Origin: Azonexus sp.
GTDB lineage: Bacteria; Pseudomonadota; Gammaproteobacteria; Burkholderiales; Rhodocyclaceae
Assembly: GCA_031285115.1 (NCBI GenBank)
Contig: JAITWU010000180.1
Location: forward strand, 1-7,145
DNA length: 7,145 bases
Direction of reading: 5' to 3'
The first letter of the stretch is position 1; every line of letters begins with the position of its first letter. Below the pieces are notes generated by a model that worked only from the letters and a program-made list of their open reading frames with translations, had not been told where the DNA came from and searched no databases. A program made the translations under genes and the position numbers. Positions 1-7,002 of the stretch are shown piece by piece.

Positions 1-52
1 CCCGACACCCTCTCCCTCATTCCCTCTCCCGCAAGCGGGAGAGGGACGATCG
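1..52 (-). repeat. Palindromic REP-like repeat, copy A
   Basis: Positions 22-32 and 35-45 are perfect 11-base reverse complements separated by AA, giving a strong GC-rich hairpin. Read on the minus strand, the unit is a CGATCGT lead-in (52-46), the 24-base palindrome (45-22), and a purine-rich tail AATGAGGGAGAGGG (21-8). The same order of lead-in, 24-base palindrome and tail occurs on the plus strand at 6934-6979, so this is a repeat family and not a chance palindrome. No T-run follows the stem on either strand, which argues against a classical intrinsic terminator. It lies downstream of the soluble GGDEF-EAL gene and could stabilise the transcript end. The unit may continue past the left edge of the window. 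Confidence 0.75.
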
Positions 53-82
53 GTTCGTGCTCACGGCAGGGAGCAGGAACCG
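51..82. other. Imperfect hairpin downstream of the soluble GGDEF-EAL gene
   Basis: CGGTTC (51-56) pairs with GAACCG (77-82). Inside it, GCTC (59-62) pairs with GAGC (71-74) after a 2x2 internal loop, leaving an 8-base loop. It abuts copy A of the palindromic repeat, so the 3' flank of the minus-strand gene carries two consecutive hairpins. The T-rich run on the minus strand (about 113-101) lies before these stems in the direction of transcription, not after them, so the arrangement does not fit an intrinsic terminator. It may be only part of the repeat landscape. Confidence 0.35.
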
Positions 83-124
83 TTTGTGCTGTGCATGACT
101 AAACAAAAACCGCTCTAAAGTGAT

Positions 125-2659
125 TCACCCCGCCAGCAGGCGCTCGAATTCATCGACCGGCAGCGGGTGGCCGAACAGGTAGCCCTGATAGGCGAGGCAC
201 TCTTTTTCTTGCAAAAAGACAAGCTGGGCTTCGGTTTCGACGCCTTCGGCGATGACGTTGAGGTGGAAGTTGCGGGCGAGGTCGATGATGGTTTGCACGA
301 GGAGCGCGTCGCTGGCGCTGCGGGTGATGCCCTGGACGAAGCTCTGGTCGATCTTGAGCTGGTCGAGCGGCAACTGCGCAAGATAGGAAAGGGACGAATA
401 GCCGGTGCCGAAATCGTCCATCGCCAGTTGCACGCCGAGTTGTTTCAAATCCTGCATCTTGGTGATGGTGCTGCGCAAATCCTCGACGACGACGCTTTCG
501 GTCAATTCCAGTTTGAGGTTGGCGGTGACGCCATGCCGCTGCATGACGGCGGCGACTTTGCCGACAAAGTCGGGCTGGGCGAACTGGCGGGCGCTGACGT
601 TCACCGCCAGGGTCAGATGGCGGAGCGGTTTTTGTTTTGCCCAGAGCGCCAACTGGCGGCAGGCGTCTTCGAGCACCCAGGCGCCGATTTCGAGAATGAG
701 GGCGCTTTCTTCGGCGAGCGGGATGAATTGTCCCGGCGGCACCATGCCGTGCTGCGGATGCCACCAGCGCAACAGGGCCTCGGCGCCGACAGGCTGCTGG
801 TCGGCGCCGACCTGAATCTGGTAATACAACTGCAAGCCGTCATGGGCGACGGCGTGCCGCAGGTCGTTTTCCAGCGCCGTGCGCTTCATCACGCTTTGCT
901 GCATCGCCGGGTCGAAGAAGCGCACGGCATTGCCGCCATCGGCCTTGACCCGGTACATGGCCATGTCGGCCTTGCGCAAGACGTCGTCGGCGGGCGCGTC
1001 AGCGCCCCGGTAGAGGCTGATGCCAATGCTCGACGGGCAATGATGGGTGCGCGCGCCAAGGGTGTAGGGAAGCGCCAGCGCCTCGCGGATTTTGCTGGCA
1101 ATCAGGCCGACCCGGCGCGATGTCTCATGGAGATTCTCGCTGACATCTTCGATCAGCACGACGAATTCATCGCCGCCCAGACGCGCCACCGTGTCCATTT
1201 CGCGCAGGCAGGATTTGACGCGGGCGGCGACGGTGACTAGCAGCAGATCGCCGTAATCGTGGCCGAGGGTGTCGTTCAGGGTCTTGAACCGGTCGAGGTC
1301 GATAAAGAGCACCGCGCCAAAGGTGTTGCGGCGCGCCGACATGGTCAGGGCGACATGAAAACGCTCCATGAACAGGCGGCGATTGGGGAGGCTGGTCAGG
1401 GTGTCGTAAAAGGCGAGGCTGTGGATTTCTTTTTCCGCCGCCTTGCGCGCCGTGATGTCGCTGAAGATGGCGACGTAATGCGTGATGTCATTCTGCTCAT
1501 TCTTGACCACGCTGATCGTCAGCCATTTGGGATAAATTTCGCCGCTTTTACGCTTGTCCCAGATTTCGCCAGCCCAGGAGCCTGTATCCAGCAATTGCTG
1601 CCACATTTCTTTGTAAAACGCCGGGTCGTGCCGGCCCGAGCACATGAAGCCGGGGTCTTTGCCCAGCACCTCCTCCGACGGGTAGCCGGTGATCTCGGTG
1701 AAGGCCCGATTGACGCGGACGATACGGTTGTTGCGGTCGGTGATGAGAATAGCGTCATAGGTCTCGAAAGCCACTGCCGAGATACGCAGTTCTTCTTCCC
1801 GCGCCTTGCGCTCGGTGATGTCGCGGGCAAAACCGGCGGTGCCGAGGAGCTTGCCACGGGCGTCGATGATCGGCGTCTTGTAGGTTTCGAGCCAGGTGTC
1901 GAGGCCCGCTTCGGCAACATATTCTTCGACGTGCATACGGCGATGCGTCGTCATCACCTCGTCATCATCGGCGCGATATTTTTCGGCAAGCGCCTGGGGA
2001 ATGAGATCGAAATCGGTTTTACCGACAATATCCTTCACGTCAGCCACGTGGAAAAAATCGGCGAATGCTTTGTTGATGAGGATGTAGCGCCCTTCCCTGT
2101 CCTTCAACCAGGCGACATGGGGCAGGTTGTCGAGCAGGGCGCGCAGGTTGGCTTCGCTCGCTTGCCGCGCCTCTTTGGCTTGCTGGTGGCGGGTGGTGTC
2201 GACGCCGAGTCCGGCGACGACCGGCTGGCCGTTATAAAGCACGCGATGGGCGGTGAAGCGGTAGGGTTTTTTGCTGCCATCTTTGGCCACCAGCATTGCT
2301 TCGGCAAACACCGTGCCTTCTGAGACAAGCGCCTGGGCAATGACAGCGGCGGCTTTGTCTACGTCATCGCCAACAAAAAAATCGAGCGGATGGGCGGCGG
2401 CGATGTCTTCGGCGCTGCAACGCAGCGATTTTTCCATATTACTGTTCCACAGGATGAAACGCCCGGCAGCGTCAAACATGTAGAAATCGCCCGGCAGGGA
2501 TTCAATGATCTCCCGCCGGAATTGATCCTCCCGCCGCGCCAGTTCCGCCAGCGTGATGCTGAACGGCCTGACGGTGGCTGACCGCTTCGCCTGCGCCAAT
2601 GCCTGCCGCGCCCGCAGGGTGCGATTGACGACAGCCTTGTTCGCGCGCTTCATGCCCAT
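125..2659 (-). CDS. Soluble PAS-PAS-PAS-GGDEF-EAL cyclic-di-GMP cyclase/phosphodiesterase
   Basis: Predicted bifunctional cyclic-di-GMP enzyme: the GGDEF domain condenses two GTP and the EAL domain hydrolyses c-di-GMP to pGpG. Residues use the ATG start (844 aa). A basic leader of about 40 residues is followed by PAS1 (about 42-155), PAS2 (166-284), PAS3 (291-408), GGDEF (412-582) and EAL (598-841). The GGDEF motif is intact at 495-499, with an RxxD inhibitory site (REMD, 486-489) exactly five residues upstream. The EAL domain keeps EALLRW (627-632), Asn687, Glu718 of LELTES, DDFGTG (748-753), Lys769, EGVE (805-808) and Gln825, so both activities look possible. There is no transmembrane segment or HAMP domain, so it should be cytoplasmic. 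The ATG at 2659 is preferred because AAGGGAG lies 11 bases upstream; a GTG at 2695 would add 12 residues but has no visible ribosome site. It is a close paralogue of the next gene, which ends 122 bases upstream. PAS ligands cannot be inferred. Confidence 0.95.
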   Translation of the reverse strand: MGMKRANKAVVNRTLRARQALAQAKRSATVRPFSITLAELARREDQFRREIIESLPGDFYMFDAAGRFILWNSNMEKSLRCSAEDIAAAHPLDFFVGDDVDKAAAVIAQALVSEGTVFAEAMLVAKDGSKKPYRFTAHRVLYNGQPVVAGLGVDTTRHQQAKEARQASEANLRALLDNLPHVAWLKDREGRYILINKAFADFFHVADVKDIVGKTDFDLIPQALAEKYRADDDEVMTTHRRMHVEEYVAEAGLDTWLETYKTPIIDARGKLLGTAGFARDITERKAREEELRISAVAFETYDAILITDRNNRIVRVNRAFTEITGYPSEEVLGKDPGFMCSGRHDPAFYKEMWQQLLDTGSWAGEIWDKRKSGEIYPKWLTISVVKNEQNDITHYVAIFSDITARKAAEKEIHSLAFYDTLTSLPNRRLFMERFHVALTMSARRNTFGAVLFIDLDRFKTLNDTLGHDYGDLLLVTVAARVKSCLREMDTVARLGGDEFVVLIEDVSENLHETSRRVGLIASKIREALALPYTLGARTHHCPSSIGISLYRGADAPADDVLRKADMAMYRVKADGGNAVRFFDPAMQQSVMKRTALENDLRHAVAHDGLQLYYQIQVGADQQPVGAEALLRWWHPQHGMVPPGQFIPLAEESALILEIGAWVLEDACRQLALWAKQKPLRHLTLAVNVSARQFAQPDFVGKVAAVMQRHGVTANLKLELTESVVVEDLRSTITKMQDLKQLGVQLAMDDFGTGYSSLSYLAQLPLDQLKIDQSFVQGITRSASDALLVQTIIDLARNFHLNVIAEGVETEAQLVFLQEKECLAYQGYLFGHPLPVDEFERLLAG

Positions 2660-2670
2660 GCCCCGTTTGA

Positions 2671-2677
2671 CTCCCTT
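2671..2677 (-). promoter_or_regulatory. Shine-Dalgarno site that favours the ATG start at 2659
   Basis: The minus strand reads AAGGGAG here, 11 bases before the ATG at 2659. The longer GTG start at 2695 would put this motif inside the coding region and has no purine-rich site of its own. The spacing is at the long end of normal, so support is moderate. The 122 bases back to the end of the upstream gene show no convincing promoter or terminator. Confidence 0.5.
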
Positions 2678-2781
2678 GTCACTCCGAAAAAACACGCCGT
2701 CACGCTGGTGGTGATTGATGCGCTTATCTATTCGTGATTTTTACAGGAAACCATCCAATCTGCATAAAGAGTTTTCAGCGT

Positions 2782-5511
2782 TCAGTCTTGGCGCGGCGGG
2801 GCTTGGGCCAGCGACTGCTCGAATTCATCGACCGGCAGCGGGTGGCCAAACAGATAGCCTTGATAGGCGAGACAACCTTTTTCCCGCAGGAAGGCCAGTT
2901 GTTCTGCCGTCTCGACGCCTTCGGCGATGACCGCCAACTGGAGGTTTTTGGCGAGATCAATGATGGTCTGGACGAGGAGCGCGTCGCTCGCGCTGCGGGT
3001 GATGCCCTGGACGAAGCGCCGGTCGATCTTGATCTGATCGAGCGGCAATTGCGTGAGATACGAGAGCGAGGAATAGCCGGTGCCGAAGTCGTCCATAGCG
3101 AGTTGCACGCCGAGCTTTTTGAGCGCCAGCATTTTGTTGATCGTCGCCTGCAAATCCTGCGCCGCCAGGCTTTCGGTCAATTCCAGCTTGAGATTGGCCG
3201 GGGCGATGCCGTAACGCTGCATGACCAAAGCGACCTGATTGACGAAATCGGCCTGGGCGAATTGCCGGGCGCTGACGTTCACCGCCAGGGTCAGATGACG
3301 CAGATCATCCTGGCGTGCCCAGAGCCACAACTGGCGGGCCGCGCATTCCAGCACCCAGGCCCCGATTTCGAGAATGAGCGCGCTTTCTTCGGCCAGCGGA
3401 ATGAACTGCTCCGGTGAAACCATGCCGCGCTGCGGATGCTGCCAGCGCACCAGCGCCTCGGCGCCGACCGGTTGCTGCCCGGCTGCCACTTGCAACTGGT
3501 AGTGCAAACGCAATTGACCTTGCGCCACGGCGTGACGCAAATCGTTTTCCAGCCGGGCGCGGGCCATCACCTTTTGCTGCATGAGCGGGTCGAAAAAACG
3601 CACGGCGTTGCCGCCATCGGCCTTGGCCTGATACATGGCGATGTCGGCCTGCTGCAAAACCTCCTCCCCTGAAATGCCGCCACCCCGGAACAAACTGATG
3701 CCGATACTCGGCGGGCAATGATGGATATGGTTATCAAGTTCGTAGGGCCGCGCCAGCGCCTCGCAGGTTTTGGCGGCAATCATGCCGACCCGGCGTGAAG
3801 TCTCGTCCTGGTTTTCGCCGACGCCTTCGAGCAGCACCACGAATTCGTCGCCGCCCTGACGCGCCACCGTATCCGTTTCGCGGATGCAGGATTTGATGCG
3901 CGCCGCCGCCTGAATCAGCAACTGGTCGCCATAGCTGTGACCAAGCGTATCGTTCAAGACCTTGAACCGGTCGAGATCAATGAACAGCGCCGCGCCCCAG
4001 GTGTTTTGCCGCGCCGAAAGCGCCAGCGCGGCACGAAAACGCTCCATCAGCAGGCGGCGATTGGGTAGCCCGGTCAGCGTGTCGTAGAAGGCCAGATTGT
4101 GAATTTCCGCCTCGGCCTTTTTGCGCTCGGTCATGTCGCTGGCGATGGCGACGTAATGCGTGGTTTCACCATCTTCATCGCGCACCACGCTGATGGTCAT
4201 CCACTTGGGATGAACTTCGCCATTCTTGCGCCTGTCCCAGATTTCTCCCGACCAGGCTCCGGCCAGCAGCAATTGTTTCCACATCTCCTGGTAGAACGTC
4301 CGGCTGTGCCGCCCCGATGAGAGGATGCTCGGGTCCTGGCCGAGCACATCTTCCGGCGCGTAGCCGGTCAGCCGGGTAAACGCCCGATTGACGCGGACGA
4401 TTTTCTTGTTGTGGTCGGTGATGATGATGCAGTCCTGCGCCTCAAAAACAATGGCGGAAACGCGCAACTCGGCGACCTGCCGCCGCCGCTCGGTAATATC
4501 GCGGGCGAACCCGGCAGTGCCGAGCAGGCTGCCGCCAGCGCCGATGATCGGCGTTTTGTAGGTTTCCAGCCAGATCGAGCGGGCCTCGTCGCCCGGCTCT
4601 TCGAGGTGCGCCTGACGACGGGACGCCATCGTCACGGCGTCATCGGCGCGATAGCGGGCCGCCAACTCGTGGGCAAAGAGGTCGAAATCGGTCTTGCCGA
4701 CGATCTCCCGGGTATCGGCCATACGCAGAAAATCGGCATAGACCTTGTTGATGAGGATGTAACGCCCTTCCATATCCTTGAGCCAGGCCATGTAGGGCAG
4801 GTTGTCGAGGAGGGCGCGCAGATTCGCTTCGCTCGCCTGGAGCGCCGCCTCGGCTTGCTTGCGCTCGCTCATGTCGAGGCCGAGGCCGATGATGACCGGC
4901 TGGCCGTAGCGCATGACGCGACGCCCGGTAAAACGATAAGGCTTTTCGCTGCCATCTTCGGCAACCAGCGTGGCTTCCGCCGACACCGTCGCGCCCGAGG
5001 CAAAAGCCTGCTCGATGGCCGCCCTGATTTTGGCGACATCGGGGCCACGAAAGAAATCCAGCGAATTGGCGCGGGCCAGCGCCGCCGGGTTGATTTTCAG
5101 CGCCGCCGCCATATTGCGGCTCCACATGAGCATCCGCCCGGCGGCGTCGATCATGTAGAAATCGCCGGGCAAGGTTTCAACCATCGCCTGATGAAATTCA
5201 TCCTCCCGCTGCGCCAGTTTTTCCAACATGCCGTTGATGGCGCGCGCCAGCGTTCCCGCCTCGCCGCCCCCGATCTCCGGCAGGCGTCCCTCATAGTCGC
5301 CATCGACAAAACGCTGGGCGGCCCCGGTAATCTGCACCAATGGCGCAAAGGCGCGAATCAGGACGAGCCATATCGCGCCATCGAGAACGAGCATCACAGA
5401 GAGGCTCGCCACCATGCTCCGGGTCAGCGCGTAAACGACAACCCCGACAATACCGGCGAGAAAAACAAACAGGAAGGCGACGGCAAGTCGGAGGGATAAG
5501 GTATTGACCAC
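2782..5511 (-). CDS. Membrane HAMP-PAS-PAS-PAS-GGDEF-EAL cyclic-di-GMP cyclase/phosphodiesterase
   Basis: Predicted inner-membrane c-di-GMP synthase and hydrolase. Residues use the GTG start at 5511 (909 aa). Two hydrophobic helices (about 9-29 and 34-55) are joined by a very short loop, so there is no periplasmic sensor. Then come HAMP (about 57-105), PAS1 (102-215), PAS2 (227-343), PAS3 (350-465), GGDEF (471-640) and EAL (655-900). GGDEF is intact at 553-557 with an RETD inhibitory site at 544-547. EALVRW (685-690), Asn745, Glu777, DDFGTG (807-812), Lys828, EGVE (864-867) and Gln884 are all present. The start is uncertain: the frame stays open to a GTG at 5661, adding 50 residues, but neither start has a clear ribosome site. 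The extra stretch uses AT-rich codons (ATA, AAT, TTT, CTA) unlike the rest of the gene and looks like control DNA. From PAS1 onward it aligns almost without gaps with the downstream paralogue. The membrane hairpin plus HAMP resembles Aer-type receptors, so membrane-state or internal PAS sensing is a reasonable inference. Confidence 0.93.
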   Translation of the reverse strand: MVNTLSLRLAVAFLFVFLAGIVGVVVYALTRSMVASLSVMLVLDGAIWLVLIRAFAPLVQITGAAQRFVDGDYEGRLPEIGGGEAGTLARAINGMLEKLAQREDEFHQAMVETLPGDFYMIDAAGRMLMWSRNMAAALKINPAALARANSLDFFRGPDVAKIRAAIEQAFASGATVSAEATLVAEDGSEKPYRFTGRRVMRYGQPVIIGLGLDMSERKQAEAALQASEANLRALLDNLPYMAWLKDMEGRYILINKVYADFLRMADTREIVGKTDFDLFAHELAARYRADDAVTMASRRQAHLEEPGDEARSIWLETYKTPIIGAGGSLLGTAGFARDITERRRQVAELRVSAIVFEAQDCIIITDHNKKIVRVNRAFTRLTGYAPEDVLGQDPSILSSGRHSRTFYQEMWKQLLLAGAWSGEIWDRRKNGEVHPKWMTISVVRDEDGETTHYVAIASDMTERKKAEAEIHNLAFYDTLTGLPNRRLLMERFRAALALSARQNTWGAALFIDLDRFKVLNDTLGHSYGDQLLIQAAARIKSCIRETDTVARQGGDEFVVLLEGVGENQDETSRRVGMIAAKTCEALARPYELDNHIHHCPPSIGISLFRGGGISGEEVLQQADIAMYQAKADGGNAVRFFDPLMQQKVMARARLENDLRHAVAQGQLRLHYQLQVAAGQQPVGAEALVRWQHPQRGMVSPEQFIPLAEESALILEIGAWVLECAARQLWLWARQDDLRHLTLAVNVSARQFAQADFVNQVALVMQRYGIAPANLKLELTESLAAQDLQATINKMLALKKLGVQLAMDDFGTGYSSLSYLTQLPLDQIKIDRRFVQGITRSASDALLVQTIIDLAKNLQLAVIAEGVETAEQLAFLREKGCLAYQGYLFGHPLPVDEFEQSLAQAPPRQD

Positions 5512-5603
5512 GGCGGATACGACTCGATAGATGATGGATGAAAGGCTGCTGGTGAAATTGAAAAAATTGTCAAAAAACCAACTGCGTGCAATCAGAAATG
5601 ATA

Positions 5604-5633
5604 TTTGTATGACATTTATTAGCCATTCGTCAA
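5604..5633 (-). promoter_or_regulatory. Candidate sigma-70 promoter for the HAMP-GGDEF-EAL gene
   Basis: On the minus strand TTGACG (5633-5628) matches five of six -35 positions. After an 18-base spacer comes TACAAA (5609-5604), matching four of six -10 positions. Transcription would begin near 5597, about 85 bases before the GTG at 5511, which fits the shorter start and would exclude the 5661 start. AT-rich DNA gives such matches by chance, so this is only a candidate. Confidence 0.25.
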
Positions 5634-5738
5634 ATTTACATTTCGCTCGACCCCACGCCACGATAATGCTGACGTAATATTAGAGAGGGTTGATTGATGA
5701 AAATATCCGGGGAAATGCGGTAAATTTCGTTTGCTGAC

Positions 5739-5744
5739 GAGGAA
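5739..5744 (+). promoter_or_regulatory. Shine-Dalgarno site of the Cache gene
   Basis: GAGGAA lies five bases before the ATG at 5750, a near-ideal ribosome binding site. It fixes the start of the sensor gene and makes the proline-rich N-terminal tail before the first membrane helix a genuine part of the protein. Confidence 0.8.
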
Positions 5745-5749
5745 ATGAG

Positions 5750-6868
5750 ATGAGCACATGGCAACCCCCCTGGCGCGTCCGACCTTCTCCGGCAAGGAAT
5801 GAGGAGAAGCGTTCCAGCCCGGCGCTCGACGGGCCGCCGGTCAACCCGCACGGCTTTGCCGCGCTGTGGCGGGAGAGCCGCCGCCTCATCATCGGCGTCA
5901 CCATCGCCTGTTTGCTGCTCGGCGGCGTGGCGGTCGCGCTCTTCGATTACGCCAACCAGCGCATGGCCGAATCGCTTTGGCTCGATCTCGTCGAGCATCA
6001 GGCGCTCTATGACCGCGAGCGCATCCTCGCCCCCTTGCAGATTGATCTGACCCTGGCCCGCCAGATGGCCGATTCGCCATTGCTGCTGCGCTGGGCGGCA
6101 GACGAAAACAACCCGGCCTTGAAACGCGAAGCGCTGGCCGAACTCAATAGCGACCGCCACCACTTTCATGACGGCAGCTACTTCTTCATCCCCAGCGCCA
6201 GCGGCAATCTCTATTACAGCGACGGCAGCCGCCAACGTCCGGAGAGCGGCATCGTCCACGTCGTCCACCGTGGCGAAGCCGATCACGCCTGGTACACCGC
6301 CGCCCTGGAAAGCTCAAGGCGGGTTCAGGTGCGCGTTGACGCCGACCCGACGCTGGGCGACGCCGCTATCCGCCTCAGCGTCCAGATGCGCCACGGCAAC
6401 GAAGTCGTCGCCCTCATCGGCAGCGCCATTGGCCTCGACGATCTGGCCCAGATGGCCCCGGTCTCGACTGCGCAAGGCATCTACAGCGTACTGGTCAGCG
6501 CCGACGGAACCATCCTCGCCCATCCCGACCGCCGCCTAGTCAATTCCGGGGCCAGCCGCCACACCCTCTTTGATCTGCTGGCTGCCGACGACGAACGCCA
6601 GCAACTGCGCGACAGTTTTGATCGTTTGAAGCGCAACGCCAGCGCCGTCGAAGAACTCACGCTCACCATCGATGGCCGCCCCCAACTGGCGGCGATGACC
6701 TATCTGAGCGAAGTCGGCTGGATCAACCTGGTCCTCGCCGACACCTCGCAACTGGCCGGTCACCACGAATTTTCCCTCAGCCGCGCCCTGCTCGGCGGCA
6801 TCATTCTGCTCACCATCCTGACCGCCCTCACCCTCCTCGCCCGCATGGTGCTCCGGCGGCAGGCGTAG
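5750..6868 (+). CDS. Membrane protein with periplasmic double-Cache-like sensor domain, no output domain
   Basis: Predicted inner-membrane sensor of 372 residues. A basic, proline-rich cytoplasmic tail (1-45) leads to helix 1 (about 46-66), a periplasmic domain of about 275 residues (67-343), helix 2 (about 345-366) and only a few residues after it (ending LRRQA). The domain looks like dCache: a long amphipathic helix (about 88-132), then SYFFI and SGNLYYSDG segments, AWYTAAL (180-186), IGSAIGLDDL (223-232), and a membrane-proximal lobe with GIYSVLVSADGTILAHPD (243-260), a typical Cache strand pattern. In the family such domains bind small ligands and usually feed HAMP, GGDEF, kinase, phosphatase or chemoreceptor modules on the same chain. 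None is here, and no frame after the stop encodes one. It is divergent from the HAMP-GGDEF-EAL gene. It could be a truncated receptor or a stand-alone sensor working through a partner. Cache assignment is by eye; the ligand is unknown. Confidence 0.9.
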   Translation: MSTWQPPWRVRPSPARNEEKRSSPALDGPPVNPHGFAALWRESRRLIIGVTIACLLLGGVAVALFDYANQRMAESLWLDLVEHQALYDRERILAPLQIDLTLARQMADSPLLLRWAADENNPALKREALAELNSDRHHFHDGSYFFIPSASGNLYYSDGSRQRPESGIVHVVHRGEADHAWYTAALESSRRVQVRVDADPTLGDAAIRLSVQMRHGNEVVALIGSAIGLDDLAQMAPVSTAQGIYSVLVSADGTILAHPDRRLVNSGASRHTLFDLLAADDERQQLRDSFDRLKRNASAVEELTLTIDGRPQLAAMTYLSEVGWINLVLADTSQLAGHHEFSLSRALLGGIILLTILTALTLLARMVLRRQA

Positions 6869-6873
6869 TCGCG

Positions 6874-6902
6874 GCGACGGGAAAGCCTTGATGGGCCGTC
6901 GC
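6874..6902 (+). other. Stem-loop just after the Cache gene
   Basis: GCGACGG (6874-6880) and CCGTCGC (6896-6902) form a perfect 7-base stem with a 15-base loop, five bases after the TAG stop. The position suits a 3'-end or termination hairpin, but no T-run follows, so it is not a textbook intrinsic terminator. The hairpin-rich repeats beginning near 6934 may reinforce transcript end formation. Confidence 0.4.
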
Positions 6903-6933
6903 ACGAAGCTCATGCGTCACAACCAGCAAGGCT

Positions 6934-6979
6934 CGATCATCCCTCGCCCCCTTGGGGGAGAGGGAAAGAGGGAGAGGGG
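6934..6979 (+). repeat. Palindromic REP-like repeat, copy B
   Basis: The lead-in CGATCAT (6934-6940) is followed by a 24-base near-palindrome (6941-6964): CCCTC and CCCCC pair with GGGGG and GAGGG around TT, with one G/A mismatch. The tail AAAGAGGGAGAGGG (6965-6978) follows. All three parts match copy A at the left edge, which lies on the opposite strand. The last part, GGGAGAGGGG (6970-6979), can also pair with CCCCTCTCCC (7004-7013), linking this copy to the next structure. Confidence 0.75.
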
Positions 6980-7002
6980 TGCGGCGCTTGCCGGAGACTC
7001 AA

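Larger units (their letters stand above)
5512..5749. promoter_or_regulatory. AT-rich divergent intergenic control region
   Basis: This stretch separates the minus-strand HAMP-GGDEF-EAL gene from the plus-strand Cache gene and is visibly AT-rich compared with everything around it. It probably holds the promoters of both. An 8-base inverted repeat, AAATTTAC (5632-5639) and GTAAATTT (5720-5727), sits inside it. A perfect TTGACA occurs on the minus strand (5573-5568), but no -10 box lies at the right distance. On the plus strand, GATAAT (5662-5667) and TAATAT (5675-5680) are -10-like without a good -35. If the enzyme starts at the GTG at 5661, the gap shrinks to 88 bases. No riboswitch consensus was recognised. 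Confidence 0.5.

Noticed and set aside
22..45. Intrinsic terminator at the left-edge palindrome
   Set aside because: The stem is strong but no T-run follows on either strand, and the same unit recurs at the right edge, which fits a repeat family better.
46..124. Possible c-di-GMP riboswitch near the GGDEF-EAL genes
   Set aside because: The region lies downstream, not upstream, of the minus-strand gene and the GEMM core consensus is not recognisable.
167..2323. Two long plus-strand open frames (167-1240 and 1259-2323) opposite the soluble GGDEF-EAL gene
   Set aside because: They are antisense shadows of a GC-rich gene with clear domain content on the minus strand; their translations show no recognisable domain and they have no ribosome sites.
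2734..5499. Plus-strand open frames at 2734-3417 and 4411-5499 opposite the HAMP-GGDEF-EAL gene
   Set aside because: Same antisense effect. The translation at 2734-3417 parallels that of 167-1240 only because the two underlying genes are paralogues.
5636..6286. Minus-strand open frame of 216 codons opposite the Cache gene
   Set aside because: It overlaps the well-supported plus-strand sensor gene with a strong ribosome site and has no family-like motifs.
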